Positions 19,785 to 21,978 of a stretch of DNA of 21,978 nucleotides are shown piece by piece. The stretch's first letter is position 1; every line of letters begins with the position of its first letter. Made by a program: the position numbers and the translations under genes. The notes beneath the pieces are model-generated. The model saw nothing but the letters and a program-made list of their open reading frames with translations. It did no database searches and had not been told where the DNA came from. Source of the DNA: Didymodactylos carnosus (Eukaryota > Rotifera > Eurotatoria > Philodinida > Philodinidae); the NCBI GenBank assembly GCA_905250885.1, contig CAJNOQ010002970.1, forward strand, positions 1-21,978. The letters run 5' to 3'.

Positions 19785-20535
19785 ATAAAAAGGTATCAAA
19801 CTTCTTCTCAAATTCTTATAAAACACATCATATCATTATCTTTTGGTAACAATAAAAGAATGCAATGGTAAGTCATGAATTCTTATTGAAAGTGGTTTAG
19901 GGTTGAATTTGAACTTTCAGACTATTAAACCGTTTAAATTCTATGAAGCAAATAGTCTGCGTTAGCATTGAATTTTTGTATAAAACCGAAGCCATCTGAT
20001 GCATCAAATCGTTCTCTATTTGTTCACGCGGACAGTTGTTTTAACTTGAGAGTGGGCATTTTCTAGCAGTCACATTTATGATGACCAGATAGAGAAATAA
20101 TTTTTCTTTATCTAAATTGTCTGTTGACTTATCTGTTGTCATTTATCAACCTAAAACAGATGGAACGCGTTTTCTTACTCCAGCAAAACGGATTGGACAA
20201 CAGCGCGTTTCCGATATAGGAACGCCTTCAAATACGTTTGTAGTTCTTGAGCGGAAGTAAACGCACTCACAAAATAAAAATGTGTTAGATTATATTAAAA
20301 TATTGGAACTCGCATTTATCCATTTTTTTGCAGAACGCATTTCAATGGATTTAATTAGTTCAAACATCTTAGAATATATCTCATGCGGTCCTATGTCGTG
20401 TTTTAGACTAAATCAGCTGGTGCAATCCATACAGACGCTTACCAGTAATATAATTCGTCGATTTTGTACATAAAAATGATTGCTTGTTGCTTTTTATGAA
20501 TTACTCTTCGTATTCTTGAAAAAAAACACTTAATA
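19785..20535. other. Intergenic, no recognised gene
   Basis: No coding, RNA or repeat signal found beyond short motif-free frames. Confidence 0.45.
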
Positions 20536-20543
20536 ATTAGAAA

Positions 20544-20973
20544 CATAGGCGGCGGAGTCTGAGGCTCGATAGGCTTGAGCCTCACTTGATTTTAGCCCCA
20601 CAAGGCCCAGCAGAGTAACCAACTGCAGCGCTCGGATCAATGAGTTCTCCTACTAAATGAGGAGAAGTGCTTTGATCGTAGCGATCCGTTTGACCATCCG
20701 GAGCTCCAATCTCACTAGGTTTTGAGAAAAAATAATTTTGCCTCTCCTGAAGGCTTATAAATTTTATTTTACGTATTCAGAAAAGAAAACCTCCCACATA
20801 AATGAAAAGTATCACAGTCCATACCGTAACCAAGAGCTTTGAGCCCTCCTTTACCCTTTTAACTTTGAAATAGTCCATACTATTAGGATGAGAATTTTTC
20901 TTAAAGCCATACTAGGTTCGAGAGAGAAAATATGTTGAGTCCCACAAGGTTTTAAGAGATTCCGGCGCCTATG
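20544..20973. mobile_element. 430-bp hAT-like MITE
   Basis: The left end CATAGGCGGCGGAGTC and the right end GATTCCGGCGCCTATG are inverted repeats matching at 14 of 16 bases. The flanks ATTAGAAA (20536-20543) and ATTGGAAA (20974-20981) match at 7 of 8, giving an 8-bp target duplication typical of hAT elements. The sequence is more GC-rich than its surroundings. It has an internal imperfect hairpin around TTCTCCT...AGGAGAA (about 20643-20668) and paired CCCCACAAGG / TCCCACAAGG motifs near the two ends. No open frame is meaningful, so it depends on a transposase elsewhere. Confidence 0.85.
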
Positions 20974-20981
20974 ATTGGAAA

Positions 20982-21978
20982 TGTTAGCGTATATCATTTT
21001 CATGATGGATCTGGCCCTCTGTTTATTAAAACACTAACTGCTATTCCTATATGCGATAGGTTAAAGGATAATTTTGTTTGTTTCTTTTATTGTCATACGA
21101 TGTGTTACTTTATTCATAGCGTTTCAAAATAAATTTAATAAGACCCAGTGTAAACGTGAGTTTGCTCGGTTCTCGAAGAAAACTAAACGAAAATAAAGGA
21201 ATTCTCCCGAGCCGCTTTTTACGGTAGAACTGAAGTTTTAAAAACATTCTGTTCTCGAATTAAAAACACTTGCCAACTGTGATATTCTTTATTACTACCA
21301 GTAGTAGTATTAGTACTAGTTACTCATAAAAAAACTTTATTTTGTGCTTGCTTTTTGTAATCCGCAAAAAAACTTAAATTTTATTTGTTTTTCTTTTACA
21401 TTTTTCGCTTACATACGAAAGAAAGCTTTATCTACTCAATGTAATCACGTGACGTCTAATGTTTGTTATGTTACATCTGAGAATCAATGATAAATATAAC
21501 CATATAATATACCATATAATATTAAACAAGAAAAGACAGATTTCTCATTTTAGACGATATACGTCTACATATCTACAGTGTTTCTGCCGAATTTTTTTGA
21601 GAAATTACATGAGTACCAAGGGTAACAATTAGATCGACAATGATGTCCTATAATTCGAATTTGTCTCTACTCCACACTCGTTCACTTTTACATGAATATA
21701 ACGCACTTTTTGTTGATCCATAGTAAGTAGTTCACCCATTATGACTTGGTGGCTCACAAATTGAGCCAATTCTTATTAGAAAAAAACGGATTCGAGGTGT
21801 TTCAGTGAGGCGATGACTGAAACAAAGGAGTCAATGTTCGTATGTACAGTGTGTACAGGGTGTTACATAACCTTTTTCTCCCCCCCTACACGACCTAAAG
21901 GACAGATAATATCAGAAAGTATTTATACCAGGTTAAAGCCCATCAAAAACTAGATTTATGAGTGTAATTGATATTCCG
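20982..21978. other. Intergenic to window edge
   Basis: No gene is recognised. A short direct repeat ACCATATAAT occurs twice near 21500-21520. Near the edge, TACAGGGTGTTACATAACC (from 21854) resembles the end of a transposon but no partner end lies in the window. Confidence 0.4.

Noticed and set aside
19392-19849. Two consecutive plus-strand frames (65 and 61 aa)
   Set aside because: They lie in and beside the candidate TTAA element, one across its inverted repeats and right end; composition and lack of motifs argue against coding.
1-21978. CRISPR array, prophage, bacterial operon or rRNA
   Set aside because: No regularly spaced identical repeats, no rRNA-like blocks, and all real genes have spliceosomal introns.

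Overview
The window is AT-rich metazoan nuclear DNA. It carries three intact, spliced protein-coding genes and no bacterial-style operons or Shine-Dalgarno sites. Most introns are 50-80 nt long, with GT(R)AG donors and short pyrimidine tracts before TAG or CAG. All exons join in phase. The compact introns, a FLYWCH-type zinc-finger remnant, a Penelope-like reverse transcriptase remnant, several short hAT-like MITEs and possible spliced-leader acceptor sites just upstream of start codons fit a bdelloid rotifer. That placement is an inference; another small AT-rich invertebrate genome is possible.

Layout. 1-4.3 kb: repeat-rich, gene-poor sequence with short GTACC-type repeats, a FLYWCH zinc-finger relic (734-1083, +), a dead Penelope-like RT fragment (2477-2818, -) split by a 60-bp MITE with a perfect 8-bp target duplication, and a degenerate tRNA-like sequence (3053-3131, -) lying between inverted 18-bp repeats. 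4304-5402 (-): a two-exon GT8 (glycogenin-like) glycosyltransferase with an N-terminal membrane anchor and a GC-AG intron. 5.4-8.3 kb: intergenic, nothing recognised. 8342-12394 (+): a complete 17-exon microsomal triglyceride transfer protein large subunit, 891 aa. 13222-15621 (-): a complete 13-exon poly(ADP-ribose) glycohydrolase, 532 aa, convergent with the MTP gene across an 0.8-kb spacer. 15.6-22 kb: no gene recognised; it holds a 320-bp foldback MITE (16756-17075), a candidate TTAA-flanked element (18957-19780) and a 430-bp hAT-like MITE (20544-20973).

The three genes do not form an obvious pathway. The GT8 enzyme acts in sugar transfer (probably secretory pathway), MTP in loading lipid onto apoB/vitellogenin-type lipoproteins in the ER, and PARG in poly(ADP-ribose) turnover in the DNA-damage response. 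I found no strong evidence for a wholly new biological system. The most informative signals are the nested transposon insertion, the short non-autonomous hAT-like elements, the GC-AG intron, and the alternative 5' end of PARG.
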